A DNA stretch of 64,000 nucleotides from Klebsiella oxytoca NBRC 105695 (lineage in GTDB: Bacteria; Pseudomonadota; Gammaproteobacteria; Enterobacterales; Enterobacteriaceae), in contig NZ_BCZK01000005.1 in assembly GCF_001598695.1 (NCBI RefSeq), forward strand, positions 310,001 through 374,000, read 5' to 3'. Shown one piece after another: positions 50,812 to 59,578 of this stretch. The notes beneath the pieces were generated by a model. That model was given only the letters and a program-made list of their open reading frames with translations. It was not told the origin of the DNA and ran no database searches. The position numbers and the translations under genes are program-made. Numbering within the stretch: position 1 is the stretch's first letter; each line of letters starts with the position of its first letter.

Positions 50812-51019
50812 GAGCCTGTCAGTAATTCTGTGTAAATGCCACTGTATTAAAGGTGATCGCTCATGCGGTCACCGAACTCGATAATAAAACGACTCATCGC
50901 CAGTCATAAGTTCTGGATCGGTATACTCCATTTTTTGATGCATTTTTGATCACCAGATAAACAACTTTCCGTACCGAGTCATCCGTCGGGAATGCTTTGC
51001 GTTTCTTTATCGCCGCCCG
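50812..51019 (-). mobile_element. IS256-family fragment 1
   Basis: The 3' end of an IS256 (mutator) transposase on the minus strand (AAIKKRKAFPTDDSVRKVVYLVIKNASK, and with a frame change LAMSRFIIEFGDRMSDHL) plus the probable IS end near GAGCCTGTCAGTAATTCTGTG. It stops at 51019 where CdiA sequence begins. Too short to be active. Confidence 0.8.
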
Positions 51020-51020
51020 G

Positions 51021-52078
51021 ATACTGCGGTTGCAGGAAGTCTTAAAGAGTAACGAGGCAAAAGAGCAGACGGCACGTATGATTGGCGCATTGACCGGGGC
51101 ACTCATTACGCACACACCCGAAGGGGTATACAGCGGTGCAGACAGTGCCCAGAACGTCTATCGCTACAACATGACGGAACATATGCTGCAGCAGTATGCC
51201 CTGGATAATCAGCGGGATATTCTGGCCGCGAGTAAAGGAGATGCGGCGGCGGCGAAGCGTGTTCAGGCCCGGAGAGAAGCGGCGATTATCGTGGCAGCGG
51301 CCAGCGGTGGGGGTATGGCACTGACAGCAGGTGGTATGACTCTGATTGGTGCTGCTCCCGAGCTGGTGCTGGCTGCAAGGCTGGTTATCGCCGGTTGTAA
51401 AACAAATCCTGCGCTCTGCCTGAATCAGGCGGGTATTTATGCGGCAGATATTGTGGCACCAGAAGCACTTATCGGTACCGGAGCCATTACCACTTCCAGT
51501 ACGCTGATTATCGGGAAAACCGAAGATAGCCTGAAGAAGCTTTCGCAGCAGTTGGTGAAGGTCTAGGATGAACTAAATATAAAAAAACATTAAATATTCA
51601 ATCTGTTGCCAGCTTTATCAAAGGAGAAACAGCCTCCGGGGCTAATCTTACTACGAAAACGGCAGATTATGTACGTGATATTCAGAAAGTTAATACTAGC
51701 CAGTTAGTCAAGCTTTTCGATAAATCACAGCCAGATGGTAATATTAATATTTTTGGCAAGCCCATAGCGCAAGTGTTAGGCGATGGAGGAAGTAACAAGA
51801 AAGGCACAACAAAAGTTTTGGCTTCAGAATCACTTAATGATAAAGATATCTATACTTATGCACAATCACTTGCTGGAAGCACACCTCTTATCGAGGTGAG
51901 AAACGCAAAAGGTGTTGTGTACTACGCTAAGTATGACGGGAAAATTATAAATCTGAGAAATTATTCAGCTAGTGCGCAAGAGTCTAAAGCTCGATGGACA
52001 ATTGATATTATCGGCTATAAAGATATAAATAAAGCTTCAAACCTCGCTGACAACAAGTTTGAACTCAAGTTTAGATAG
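51021..52078 (+). pseudogene. CdiA pretoxin and toxin module 2, broken
   Basis: Orphan CdiA C-terminal region. The first part (51021-51563) is the pretoxin domain (EAKEQTARMIGALTGA, QNVYRYNMTEHMLQQYALDNQRDILAASKGD, two hydrophobic stretches around AAIIVAAASGGGMALTAGG). It is cut by an in-frame TAG at 51564-51566. A second defect follows at once in an A7 tract (51581-51587): one more A would continue the frame into LNIQSVASFIKGETASG and then the toxin (VLGDGGSNKKGTTKVLAS to NKFELKFR, ending 52078). No canonical VENN tetrapeptide was seen. The whole N-terminal filament of CdiA is absent. The toxin activity could not be named by eye; no familiar nuclease motif stands out. Confidence 0.78.
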
Positions 52079-52088
52079 GAGATTATAT

Positions 52089-52454
52089 ATGATTACAAAA
52101 GATGAATATAAAAAAAGGAAGGAAGCCCTTGAAGGGGCATCAATGGTTACGATTTGGGAAAATATTCACCCAGCTAGCCTGTCAGGTAAGATAACGCTGT
52201 CATTTGATGAAGAGAAAGAGTTATTTCTCTGGTTTATTGAGCGTTTAATGTATGAAGGGAAAGTAAAGCTTGGAAACGGTGGCAAGTTCTGGACGGGAAC
52301 AATAAAAGAGCAGGTCTCTAAGTTTAGAGAAAGTTTCCCTAATTCTCCTGAAGAGATGGAGTGTGGCGCTTTTAATGGGTATTGGTTTTTATCTGATACT
52401 TGTCCTGCTGGGCTTGTCTGGATTCACGAAAATGGCTATCAGGATTGGACTTAG
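52089..52454 (+). CDS. CDI immunity-like protein 2
   Basis: An intact 121-residue protein starting MITKDEYKKRKEALEGAS behind an AGGAG site, 10 bp after the module 2 toxin stop. It is a diverged paralogue of immunity-like protein 1, about half identical by eye; the last 13 residues are identical and are part of the 337-bp repeat. The cognate toxin reading frame beside it is broken twice, yet this gene is whole. It should be a cytoplasmic immunity protein for the CdiA toxin class encoded just upstream. An upstream in-frame start at 52059 lies within the toxin gene and was rejected. Confidence 0.75.
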   Translation: MITKDEYKKRKEALEGASMVTIWENIHPASLSGKITLSFDEEKELFLWFIERLMYEGKVKLGNGGKFWTGTIKEQVSKFRESFPNSPEEMECGAFNGYWFLSDTCPAGLVWIHENGYQDWT

Positions 52455-52750
52455 GTCATGATGTTTTAACATCCGCCCCGTCATTTATGATGGGGCGGAT
52501 GTCATGACATACAATTACATCCAGACTGTGTACCTATTCTACGAGCCTGTCAGTAATTCTGTGTAACTGCCACTGTATTAAAGGTGATCGCTCATGCGGT
52601 CACCGAACTCGATAATAAAACGACTCATCGCCAGTCATAAGTTCTGGATCGGTATACTCCATTTTTTGATGCATTTTTGATCACCCGATAAACAACTTTC
52701 CGTACCGAGTCATCCGTCGGGAATACTTTACGTTTCTTTATCGCCGCCCG
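52414..52750 (+). repeat. 337-bp direct repeat, copy 2
   Basis: Partner of 50683-51019 (7 mismatches). This copy continues directly into further IS256-family transposase sequence, whereas copy 1 is cut at the same base and joined to CdiA. Copy 2 is therefore likely to be the older arrangement. Confidence 0.92.
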
Positions 52751-53410
52751 ATCACGCTGTCCAGCGATTCTATAGCATTCGTGGTGTAGATGGCCTTGCG
52801 GATATCCGGTGGGTAGCCGAAGAACGTGTTCAAGTTTTCCCACTGTGCACGCCAGCTTTTGCTGATTTGGGGATACTTAGCCTCCCATGCTTCTGTGAAC
52901 GCATCCAGCGCCATTAGCGCCGCCTCTTCGATCGGGGCCTGATAAAGATTTTAGCCCGCTGGTGAGGGCTTTGTAGTCCTTCCAGGACACGTATTTCAGG
53001 CTGTTACGCACCATATGGATGATGCACAGCTGGATGTGAGCCTGCGGGTAGACGCTGTTTATCGCATCCGGGAAGCCCTTCAGACCGTCCTCGCAGGCAA
53101 TCAGGATGTCCTGAAGACCGTGATTTTTAAGCTCTGTCAGCATACTCAGCCAGAACTTTGCGCCTTCATTTTCGGCCAACCACATACCCAGTAATTCTTT
53201 CTGGCCTTCGATGTTGATACCCAGCGCCAGGAAGACGGCTTTGTTGATTACTCTGCCATTCTGACGGACTTTGACAGCAATGCAGTCCATATAAACAATG
53301 GGATACAGCGCATCCAGTTGTCGGTTTTGTCACCCCGTGACCTGCTCTTTTACGGCGTCGGTGACCTTGGATATCAGCGTGGGCGATACATCGGCGTCGT
53401 ACATTTCTTG
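52543..53410 (-). pseudogene. IS256-family transposase remnant 2
   Basis: A decayed mutator-type transposase read on the minus strand. Recognisable segments in order are EMYDADVSPTLISKVTDAVKEQV, a stop in place of the Trp of GW-QNRQLDALYPIVYMDC, IAVKVRQNGRVINKAVFLALG, INIEGQKELLGMWLAENEGAK, GLKGFPDAINSVYPQAHIQLC, IIHMVRNSLKYVSWKDYKALT, then frameshifts, and the end AAIKKRKVFPTDDSVRK. At least one DDE catalytic Asp region (YMDC) remains. The 5' third is missing, replaced by the SRAP fragment. The IS end is near 52543. Confidence 0.85.
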
Positions 53411-53640
53411 CGTGCGTTTATCAGGGATAGTTTATCCCACCCCCCTGGTACGTAACCCCAGAAGACAGGATCGATATGCAGTTGCTCATCATGTTCGCTC
53501 AGGAGCAAAACCTTTGCTACTGGCGCCACGTTGTATCGTCCGAATGGTTCTGGATCATAGGCGATATCACGCTCAGCTTCTTCGGCAAGGTAAGCCAGGT
53601 ATTCTTCGCGTGTCTGTGATTGAGCAAAGCGTCCGCACAT
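53410..53640 (-). pseudogene. SRAP (YedK/HMCES-like) gene fragment
   Basis: The first 75 or so codons of an SOS-response-associated peptidase-family gene. The protein starts MCGRFAQSQTREEYLAYL, with the invariant Cys2 that crosslinks to abasic sites, then GRYNVAPVAKVLLLS and DPVFWGYVPGGWDKLSLINAR. It then runs into IS256-family sequence, losing the catalytic His and the remainder. A GGAGGT ribosome site precedes the ATG. The expected PGW near residue 70 reads PGGW, so it has drifted. It probably came along as island cargo. Confidence 0.8.
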
Positions 53641-53839
53641 GGTTACCTCCAGTCATCAGAGTGAAAGTATAGAGGGTGTGGAGAAAAGGTAGGAAGGTAA
53701 CTCCGACAGCCATATAACTGATGACTGCCGGAGTGGACGTTAAAAACAATGAGTACAAAATTGTGTATTAAAATCCGGAAAAATCACAATAATAAAACCT
53801 AACTTTTTGTATTTAAATGGTATTTTTTTATTTGTAACT

Positions 53840-53855
53840 GCTATCGTAGGGCATA
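53840..53855. repeat. Attachment repeat attR at the sapB end
   Basis: A perfect copy of the 16-bp repeat at 48394-48409. It contains the last codons and TAG of sapB, and a relic of the sapC ATG with its original AAGGA site just outside (53860-53864). Confidence 0.88.
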
Positions 53856-54806
53856 CCATTCCTTATGTTTCAGTGGGTTAGCCATAGCCCCCAAAATATC
53901 GGATATCACGTTCACAATAATCACCAGCGCGCCGATGACCATCACGCCCGCTGAGATTGCGGCGTAGTCCTGTTGGCGAATGGCGTTAATGAGCCAGCGG
54001 CCCAGTCCCGGCCAGCTAAAGACCATTTCGGTAATCATCGCCAGCGTTAGCATGGTGGAAAACTGCAGACCCAGGCGCGGAATCACCGGCGGCAGGGCGT
54101 TATGCAGTACGTGACGGTGTAAAATTGTCCGCCGCGATACGCCGCGGGTGGCCGCAGCTTTGACATAGTTGGTGTCGTACACTTCGCTGGTGCTGATGCG
54201 CATCAGACGGATCACTTCCGTCGTCGGCGCCACTGCGAGGGTCAGCACCGGCAGCACCATATGGCGCGCCGCGCTGACGATCATTTCATGACGCCACGGC
54301 GAATCGGAAAGCCACGCGTCGATCAGCGCAAAGCCGGTGACCGATTTCACTTCGTACAGCAGGTCGAAGCGCCCGGAGACCGGGAACCAGCCCAGGGTGA
54401 GGGAGAAAAACAGGGTCAACAGCAACGCCAGCCAGAATACGGGGATCGAGAAGCCCAGCAGCGCCAGGGCGCTAATCAGGGTATCTTGCCATTTGTTGCG
54501 CATAATCCCCGCCAGCATGCCGACGGGGATCCCGATCACCAGCGCGAAGCCGAAGGCGAGGATACACAGCTCCATCGTGGCAGGGAATACCTCTTTAAGC
54601 TGCTCCGAGATCGGCTGCCCGTTGATGCTGGAGACGCCAAAATCCCAGTGCAGCACGCCCTCAAACCAGAACCACCAGGCGTTCCACAGCGAGGCGCCCT
54701 GCAGCGGCGCGTGAGGCGTAAAATAGCTCAGGCTAAAACCGACAAACGTCAGCAGAAAGAGCGTAATCAGCAGCAGCAGCAGGCGACGCAGGGTAAAAAT
54801 AATCAT
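53841..54806 (-). CDS. sapB: ABC transporter permease SapB
   Basis: A 321-residue permease of the DppB/OppB type, ending [14 protein letters not shown] exactly as in E. coli. About six membrane segments are seen, with the EAA-like region [28 protein letters not shown]. Its ATG overlaps the sapA stop by 4 bp. Its stop codon lies in the attachment repeat, so the island inserted without losing a residue. Past the stop, transcription runs into the island instead of sapC. Confidence 0.96.
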   Translation of the reverse strand: MIIFTLRRLLLLLITLFLLTFVGFSLSYFTPHAPLQGASLWNAWWFWFEGVLHWDFGVSSINGQPISEQLKEVFPATMELCILAFGFALVIGIPVGMLAGIMRNKWQDTLISALALLGFSIPVFWLALLLTLFFSLTLGWFPVSGRFDLLYEVKSVTGFALIDAWLSDSPWRHEMIVSAARHMVLPVLTLAVAPTTEVIRLMRISTSEVYDTNYVKAAATRGVSRRTILHRHVLHNALPPVIPRLGLQFSTMLTLAMITEMVFSWPGLGRWLINAIRQQDYAAISAGVMVIGALVIIVNVISDILGAMANPLKHKEWYALR

Positions 54807-56446
54807 GGTTTTTGCACCTCGTCTTCTTTTTCCCGCGAGACGCCGGCAAAAGAGGCGTTGCCAAACGGACTCAGCACCAGGCCTTTCATGTCGTAACGAT
54901 AGGCCTGAAGACGCAGGGAGGAAGCCAGCGGCAGAACCGGCAGTTCATCAGCAAGAATGCGTTGGGCCTCTTTATAAGCTTCAATGCGCGAAGCCAGCTG
55001 CTGGGATGTCAGCGCTTTTTGCAGCACGTCGTCGAATTCACGATGACACCAGTGAGCATAGTTGGTTTGTGAGGCAATCGCCGCGCAGCTCAATAGCGGA
55101 CGGAAGAAGCTGTCCGGATCGTTACTGTCCGTTGCCCAGCCGGAAAGCGTCAGATCATGACTCATATCCATTAATCTGGCTTCCTGAAAACGCCCTTCGA
55201 CCGGCACAATGATCACCTTCACGCCAATTTGCGCCATATCCGCCTGGATAAGCTCGGCGGTTTTCAGGGGGCTGGGGTTCCAGGCCTGCGAACTGGTCGG
55301 GACCCATAGTTTAAGCGTCAGCTGTTCCAGCCCCAGCGCTTTAAGCCTGGCGCGAGCTTCCGCAGGATTATATTCGGTGATTCTGGCGTCGTTATCATAG
55401 GCCCAGGAGGCGCGAGGCAGCATTGAAGCTGCGGTTTCCGCCGTTCCGTAATAGATTGACTGCATCAGACGCTGATTATTGATGGCCAACGCCAGCGCGT
55501 GACGGACCTCCGGATTATCGAGCGGCGGCTTAGCGGTATTGAACGCCAGCCAGGCGATGTTCATTCCCGGGCGCAGGGTCAGGCGAAGGCGCGGGTCGTC
55601 GCGCAGAATAGAGAGCTGGCTCGCAGCCGGCCAGGCCAGCACATCACACTCGCCGGTCAGCAGTTTTGACAGTCGTCCGGTACCGCCGGAGCCCAGATCG
55701 ACCACCACCTGCGGCATCAGCGGTTTACCTCGCCAGTAGGCCGGGTGGCGCTGCAGACGAATATATTGCCCGCTGCGATATTCCTCAAGCTGGAACGGGC
55801 CGGTGCCAACAGGTTGACGATCGATCAGCTCCTGACGATCGCTCTGAGCCAGCTTTGCGGCATACTCCGCCGACATCACCGAGGCGTAGTGGGTAGCCAG
55901 GTGCCACAGGAAGGAAGCATCCGGTCGTTTGAGGCGAAATTCAACGGTGTGGTTATCCAGCTTACGCACGCTTTCGACGCTGTCGGCGAACTGTAAGCTA
56001 TCGAAATAGGGGAAGCTGCTGCCGTTCACGTTGTGCCACGGATGGTCGCGGTTAAAAATCCGGCCAAAGGTAAAAATCACGTCGTCAGCGTTGAAATTGC
56101 GGGTCGGCTTAAACCAGGCGGTGGTCTGGAACGGCACGTTATTGCGCAGGTGGAAGCGGTAGGTGGCGCCGTTATCCAGCACCTCCCAGCTTTCTGCCAG
56201 TTCCGGGACCAGGCGGTAGGTATAGGGGTCAACATCAAGCAGTCGGTCGTACAGCTGGGCGGCAAGAGTATCGACAATCAGACCGCTGCTGACCTTTTGT
56301 GGGTTGAAGGTGTTAACCTGGCCGCTTACGCAATAAACAAAACCGCTATCGCGAATATCCGCGTTAGCAGGCAGGGCGGGCGCGGCAAAAGCTTGCCCGT
56401 ACAGCATAGACACCGCTGCCAGGAGAGAAGACAATTTCAGGCGCAT
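54803..56446 (-). CDS. sapA: Periplasmic peptide-binding protein SapA
   Basis: A 547-residue solute-binding protein of the SBP family 5 (DppA/OppA type). The signal peptide is [26 protein letters not shown]. The body shows [43 protein letters not shown] and [14 protein letters not shown]. In Salmonella and Haemophilus SapA binds antimicrobial peptides or heme. It is the first gene of the operon; the promoter should lie in 56447-56815. SapA and SapB are now in a separate block from SapCDF. Confidence 0.96.
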   Translation of the reverse strand: MRLKLSSLLAAVSMLYGQAFAAPALPANADIRDSGFVYCVSGQVNTFNPQKVSSGLIVDTLAAQLYDRLLDVDPYTYRLVPELAESWEVLDNGATYRFHLRNNVPFQTTAWFKPTRNFNADDVIFTFGRIFNRDHPWHNVNGSSFPYFDSLQFADSVESVRKLDNHTVEFRLKRPDASFLWHLATHYASVMSAEYAAKLAQSDRQELIDRQPVGTGPFQLEEYRSGQYIRLQRHPAYWRGKPLMPQVVVDLGSGGTGRLSKLLTGECDVLAWPAASQLSILRDDPRLRLTLRPGMNIAWLAFNTAKPPLDNPEVRHALALAINNQRLMQSIYYGTAETAASMLPRASWAYDNDARITEYNPAEARARLKALGLEQLTLKLWVPTSSQAWNPSPLKTAELIQADMAQIGVKVIIVPVEGRFQEARLMDMSHDLTLSGWATDSNDPDSFFRPLLSCAAIASQTNYAHWCHREFDDVLQKALTSQQLASRIEAYKEAQRILADELPVLPLASSLRLQAYRYDMKGLVLSPFGNASFAGVSREKEDEVQKP

Positions 56447-56815
56447 AGTTTCTTATTGATTATAGAGCAAGGCTCTATCTTATTAATATTAAATAACATT
56501 TACCACCACCTTATTGCTTATGGAGATAATGTAAGCGATGGTTGCGTCGGTTATTTGACCAACTAATTCAAATTCATACCGCTTATTAACTTCGAGTATA
56601 CCTCTTAATTCACCCTGCGTTTGGCAACAGGCGAAGAGACGGGAAGCGCAAATATGAATTTCATCGATTCAAATGTAGAACGGCTCGCGGGCACGTATTG
56701 TCGTAAGCATAGCGCTTCTCTGCGCCGCAGACGCCCAGACGTTTGCCATATGGTAGCTTTTTATTTGAGGATTCTCCAGCGAGCCGTGCCGGCATGACCG
56801 CCGGAGAAAGGGGCG
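56447..56815. promoter_or_regulatory. sapA upstream region
   Basis: A 369-bp spacer, AT-rich near sapA and GC-rich further away. It should contain the sapA promoter. ymjA, expected here from the E. coli order, is absent. No other gene or known RNA was recognised. Confidence 0.4.
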
Positions 56816-57100
56816 CTACAGCGGCAGGAGCCGGTTATAACGTGCAATATAGTCTTTTGGGGTGATTTCAAGCTTTCCGCCATCAGGATGGTTCGCGACA
56901 TACGTACGCAGCACCAGGCCGCTTTTTTGCGGCGTGATTTCCCAGCCTTGCAGACGATAGGAATCTTCGGTTGAACGAATAAGCAGGTCTGAAAAGATCA
57001 TCATGACCGTGAGCGCCGGGGCTTTGTGGCTTTTCATGGTATGAACCAGGCTGACGTGCGCGGCATAGCGGCCAAGCGTTGAGGAATTAACCGGAATCAT
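56816..57100 (-). CDS. Hypothetical small protein upstream of sapA
   Basis: A 94-residue protein starting MIPVNSSTLGRYAAHVSLVH and ending DYIARYNRLLPL. I do not recognise the family. It is basic, with no clear signal peptide or membrane span; the stretch TVMMIFSDLLIRSTEDSYRLQGWEI looks like a compact mixed fold. The ribosome site is weak, and inner Met codons at residues 22, 33 and 34 offer other starts. Codon use and composition fit the backbone rather than the AT-rich island. It lies on the same strand as sapA, about 370 bp upstream. Confidence 0.6.
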   Translation of the reverse strand: MIPVNSSTLGRYAAHVSLVHTMKSHKAPALTVMMIFSDLLIRSTEDSYRLQGWEITPQKSGLVLRTYVANHPDGGKLEITPKDYIARYNRLLPL

Positions 57101-57265
57101 CTGTATTTTCAGTCCATTGAGTCATCATGCGCCGATGATAGTTCACATCAGTATATCTTACCAGTTACAAATGTTTAACCATGATGACGGCCCGGGCGCA
57201 TCCAAAACCCTTAACTTTGTCCCTGTTTGCCTCCGCAGGTCATGGTAACCATTCATGTGACGCTG

Positions 57266-59578
57266 TCACTTCATGTCATTAAGAGGCGTAAATTCATACA
57301 GCGCCAGCGCGTTGCTCTCCAGCGAATCGACGAGCTGCCATCGATCGCTTGCGGGCGTTTCTTCGCTCACGCGCAGGGCCGGGCGCGCCTGGTGCATCAG
57401 CCAGCGATACTCTTCTTCATCCGGGCCGCTCTGGCTGCGAAAAGCCTCGAAAAGCGGAAAGAGCGCGCCATGATGCCGATCGAAGAGATGATGTTTGATG
57501 CGCCAGCGTCCATCAAGGCCGAGCAGGCGCACGCTCCATGGCTGACTAAAGCGCTGGATAAACGCCTCCTCGCTGGAAAGCCAGGGATTGAAAACCACCG
57601 TATTGCGCAGCAGCAACTGGTAATGGCCGTTATCGCGCAGCAGCAGCAAATTTTTTTCGTTAATCACCACTTCGCCCCGCAGCCTGCGCCACAGCCACAA
57701 GACCCAATACACCGGTCGCGGCAAACCGTGGAGATAGTGCAGCGCCAGGCTGGAGGTATCAAGCTTGCCGTTAGCGCCGGCTTCCCCTTGCAGCCCGGAA
57801 TTCAGCCAGAACCCCGCCAGCCACACCTGGTCTGCCAGCCCCAGCAGATTATCCATCAGTAGCGCGCCGCGAAAGAAACGGCCGTTGGTGTCGCGAGTAT
57901 CGCCGGTCAGGGTATTCCACGACAGTAGCCAAAGCGGTAACAGCAGCTGCCGCTGGCGCAGCGCGCTGTGGAGCTTGCGCATTTTAAGCACCGGGTAATT
58001 CTCGCTGGCGGCCAGCCTCTGGCTATCAATCTGCGCCAGATCCAGCAGTTCATTCGCATCTGCCTGGCAGGCAAGAAAATCCGCCTCGGCCAGCAGCGGT
58101 GAACAGAAGAGGGGATCGTCCTCCACGTTTTGTGAAAAGCGGTGCCAGATCCCCAGCGCCGACTGCGGCGAAAGCGCCTGGAGGATCGTTTTTTGTTGCC
58201 GCCAGGCATGCTGGCGCGCCTCATCGCTGGCCTGCGGGGACCAGTGCCAGACAAAACGCCAGCTGGCGAGGGTTGCCGGTGGAAAATGGTTGGCGGACAG
58301 GTGCAGAAAACGCTGTAGCAGATCGCCACGAGTGGTGATACCGGTATGCAGTATTACCGCCCAGCCCATCGACGCCAGCCAGCTAAAAATGCGCTGCAGG
58401 TTATACCAGCACGCATACCCGGCCAGCTGCGCATCGTCCCAGCCGGTACCGAACAGGCGGCTACTGAGAAACGGATCGTGAACGTCGATGGCGAATATCG
58501 GCAGCGAGTTGTGCAGTTCTTCGAGCTCCTGACGGACATCCTCGCGCAGCAGGTCATCCAGTTCCCGAACGGTAACGACGATGCGCGTGTGCCGCAGCGG
58601 CGTACCGCGCGCCGGTAGCTGGCGCACATCAAGATGACGGGTTTGCTGGGGATTGAGCCGCAGCGGCGGGCTATCCAACCCATTGATCTGCGGCGCATTG
58701 AGCCGGGAATATAGCCTGTCTATAGACACCGGTTGCCATAGTTCAGCCCGTTGAACGCGTGGACGAGGGGATTCAACCGCCGTTTGCGGATGCTGATGGC
58801 GAAACTGGCGCGGCGTCAGACCGTGTTCACGTTTAAACAGGTCGCTCATCACCCGACTGCTGGCAAAGCCCTGTTGCTGAGCGATTTGCTGTATCGATTT
58901 ACGCGTCATCGTCAACTGCTCAGTAGCTTTACGCAGGCGAAGCCCGGTGATGTATTGCATAAAGCTGACGCCCACCTCTTTGCGGAACAGGCGCGATAGC
59001 CAGGCCTCAGAAACAAATTCGGCGGCGGCTATCTCCTGCAGCGACAGGCGTCGTTGATAGTTGGCGTCGATTCGCGCCACTACCCGATTTATTCGCTGAC
59101 TCCAGCGTTCGGCTCCGCGAGGCGCCTGGGCGGTGAGGGGACGGCTGAAGCGTGACGCCAGCAGAAGAGCAATTTCGCTAAGCCAGCGGTTGGCCTCCAG
59201 CCGGTAGTGGGCTTGCGGATTGACCAGACCGAGGACCAGCAGCTGGCGCATCAGGTAGCGCAGGGTATCTTCGGCATCGTGGGTTTTGTTGCTGCTCTGG
59301 TAGGCAGAGGCAAAAAAATCGCCGTCGAGGCGGGTCAGCCATCCAGCGTTCAGCGACAGCGCCATCACGACGTTCGCCGTCTTGCTGTGCAGGCTCCAGC
59401 GGCGATGGCGATTCACTATCGCCAGTTCATCAGCCTGCAGGTTCCGGCCCGACTCGCCATCGCGGAGTTCGACGCTGCCCTCAAGCAGCCATATTAGCGT
59501 CAGCGTCTCGTTTTCCTGCTGGCTCAACTGGCGGATATCGCGAACCGTAACCTGAAAGTCGCCTGAATGATGATCCAT
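57266..59578 (-). CDS. AraC-family regulator fused to a GH39-like domain
   Basis: A 770-residue protein. An N-terminal cupin-like region (about 1-150) precedes a pair of AraC helix-turn-helices (about 165-265; LSLQEIAAAEFVSEAWLSRLFRKEVGVSFMQYI and SIQQIAQQQGFASSRVMSDLFKREHGLTPRQFRHQH). The remaining 500 residues resemble glycoside hydrolase family 39 (SRLNAPQINGLDS, TIVVTVRELDDLL-like region, then LPLWLLSWNTLTGDTRDTNGRFFRGALLMDNLLG). The two GH39 glutamates appear missing: NEP is replaced by WHWSPQ and TEW by LSW. The domain is thus probably a sugar or ligand sensor. The ATG at 59578 has AGGAGG upstream. It is divergent from an amidohydrolase-MFS pair that it may control. Confidence 0.78.
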   Translation of the reverse strand: MDHHSGDFQVTVRDIRQLSQQENETLTLIWLLEGSVELRDGESGRNLQADELAIVNRHRRWSLHSKTANVVMALSLNAGWLTRLDGDFFASAYQSSNKTHDAEDTLRYLMRQLLVLGLVNPQAHYRLEANRWLSEIALLLASRFSRPLTAQAPRGAERWSQRINRVVARIDANYQRRLSLQEIAAAEFVSEAWLSRLFRKEVGVSFMQYITGLRLRKATEQLTMTRKSIQQIAQQQGFASSRVMSDLFKREHGLTPRQFRHQHPQTAVESPRPRVQRAELWQPVSIDRLYSRLNAPQINGLDSPPLRLNPQQTRHLDVRQLPARGTPLRHTRIVVTVRELDDLLREDVRQELEELHNSLPIFAIDVHDPFLSSRLFGTGWDDAQLAGYACWYNLQRIFSWLASMGWAVILHTGITTRGDLLQRFLHLSANHFPPATLASWRFVWHWSPQASDEARQHAWRQQKTILQALSPQSALGIWHRFSQNVEDDPLFCSPLLAEADFLACQADANELLDLAQIDSQRLAASENYPVLKMRKLHSALRQRQLLLPLWLLSWNTLTGDTRDTNGRFFRGALLMDNLLGLADQVWLAGFWLNSGLQGEAGANGKLDTSSLALHYLHGLPRPVYWVLWLWRRLRGEVVINEKNLLLLRDNGHYQLLLRNTVVFNPWLSSEEAFIQRFSQPWSVRLLGLDGRWRIKHHLFDRHHGALFPLFEAFRSQSGPDEEEYRWLMHQARPALRVSEETPASDRWQLVDSLESNALALYEFTPLNDMK

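Larger units (their letters stand above)
50683..51019 (+). repeat. 337-bp direct repeat, copy 1
   Basis: Identical in length to copy 2 at 52414-52750, with 7 mismatches counted and no gaps. It contains the last 13 codons of the immunity gene, a long hairpin and 208 bp of IS256-family sequence. Offset between the copies is 1,731 bp. Confidence 0.92.
48394..53855. mobile_element. Decayed integrative island with CDI toxin/immunity modules
   Basis: A 5.4-kb insertion in the sapB/sapC junction, bounded by 16-bp perfect direct repeats. Inside are, in order, an integrase pseudogene, a cdiB remnant fused to a CdiA toxin tail, an immunity-like gene, an IS256-family fragment, a broken CdiA pretoxin/toxin, a second immunity-like gene, a larger IS256-family remnant and a truncated SRAP gene. 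Composition is more AT-rich than the flanking sap genes. In E. coli sapB and sapC overlap here with no insertion. Everything recognisable except the two immunity genes is damaged, so the island is probably immobile now. Confidence 0.88.

Noticed and set aside
50997-51020. Start codon of the CdiA pretoxin frame at 50997
   Set aside because: The first eight codons come from IS256-family sequence, not from cdiA; the frame is a chance fusion and the true gene start is lost.
52625-53640. Functional IS256-family element with an SRAP passenger
   Set aside because: The transposase has a stop, frameshifts and no 5' end, and the SRAP gene is truncated, so neither is functional.
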